This document shows positions 6,107-6,236 of a stretch of DNA of 6,236 bases, in pieces. The position numbers and the translations under genes were made by a program. The notes beneath the pieces were generated by a model that was not told the DNA's origin, ran no database searches, and saw only the letters and a program-made list of their open reading frames with translations. Within the stretch, counting starts at the first letter, position 1; the number at the start of each line of letters is the position of its first letter. The DNA lies in assembly GCA_030600135.1 (NCBI GenBank), contig JAUVMS010000208.1, forward strand, positions 1 through 6,236, given 5' to 3'. The DNA comes from Hyphomicrobiales bacterium. Lineage in GTDB: Bacteria > Pseudomonadota > Alphaproteobacteria > Rhizobiales > JAUVMS01.

Positions 6107-6236
6107 TCAACGAGAGTAGACGTACTGCGGCAGCCATAGGGCGATCTGAGGAAAAACCGTCACCAGGATGAGACCGAGGATCATCACCCCGACGAACGGG
6201 ATTATCGAGCGATAGATGTCGCCCAATGTAATCTCC
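6107..6236 (-). CDS. dctM: TRAP transporter large permease, C-terminal end (DctM type)
   Basis: Only the last 42 codons are in the window; the rest lies beyond the right edge. The visible protein reads EITLGDIYRSIIPFVGV, continues through a hydrophobic membrane helix (MILGLILVTVFPQIALWLP) and ends QYVYSR before TGA at 6107-6109. The pattern 'IYR.IIPFV' followed by a last helix and 'FPQ..LWLP' is typical of the C-terminus of DctM/SiaM-type large subunits, the ion-coupled membrane channel of TRAP systems. Its position directly before the solute-binding gene, on the same strand, supports this. The small DctQ subunit, if separate, would be expected further upstream. It is too short to be listed by a length-filtered gene caller, yet the family pattern is clear. 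Confidence 0.82.
   Translation of the reverse strand, partial: EITLGDIYRSIIPFVGVMILGLILVTVFPQIALWLPQYVYSR

Overview
The window looks like a piece of the chromosome of a fairly GC-rich Gram-negative bacterium, most likely an alphaproteobacterium. This rests on gene content (a Tat-exported TRAP solute-binding protein, a glutamine-synthetase-like ligase and an iron-type alcohol dehydrogenase in one cluster) and on codon style. It is an impression, not a phylogenetic placement. No RNA gene, insertion sequence or CRISPR array was found.

Layout. Positions 1-1392 (+ strand) hold the 3' part of a subtilisin-like (S8) protease gene whose start lies before the window. Its reading frame is broken by two opposite one-base shifts: an extra C near 1114-1117 and a missing C near 1227-1228. 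The Ser-containing catalytic block (GTSMAAP) is therefore out of frame with the His and Asn blocks, and the frame becomes correct again before the natural stop at 1390-1392. Converging on it from the - strand (1524-1928) is a small exported protein whose mature part resembles a stand-alone subtilase propeptide/I9-type inhibitor. Positions 1929-2223 are non-coding and contain a perfect 16-bp palindrome and two short hairpins.

Positions 2224-6236 are a - strand cluster, transcribed from high to low coordinates: the C-terminus of a TRAP large permease (DctM-type, cut by the window edge), a TRAP solute-binding protein (DctP-type, Tat signal, strong ribosome site), a glutamine-synthetase family gamma-glutamyl ligase, and an iron-containing alcohol dehydrogenase. 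The gaps are about 90-110 bp, each downstream gene starts with ATG, and no convincing terminator separates them, so a single operon is likely but not proven.

How the genes may work together. The TRAP system would import a small organic solute, the GS-like enzyme would condense glutamate with an amine, and the alcohol dehydrogenase would oxidise a hydroxyl group. Together this suggests use of an amino alcohol or other amine through gamma-glutamyl intermediates, comparable to known PuuA, IpuC and GlnA4 routes. The aldehyde dehydrogenase and gamma-glutamyl hydrolase that such a route needs are not in the window. The protease/propeptide-like pair appears to be a separate unit.
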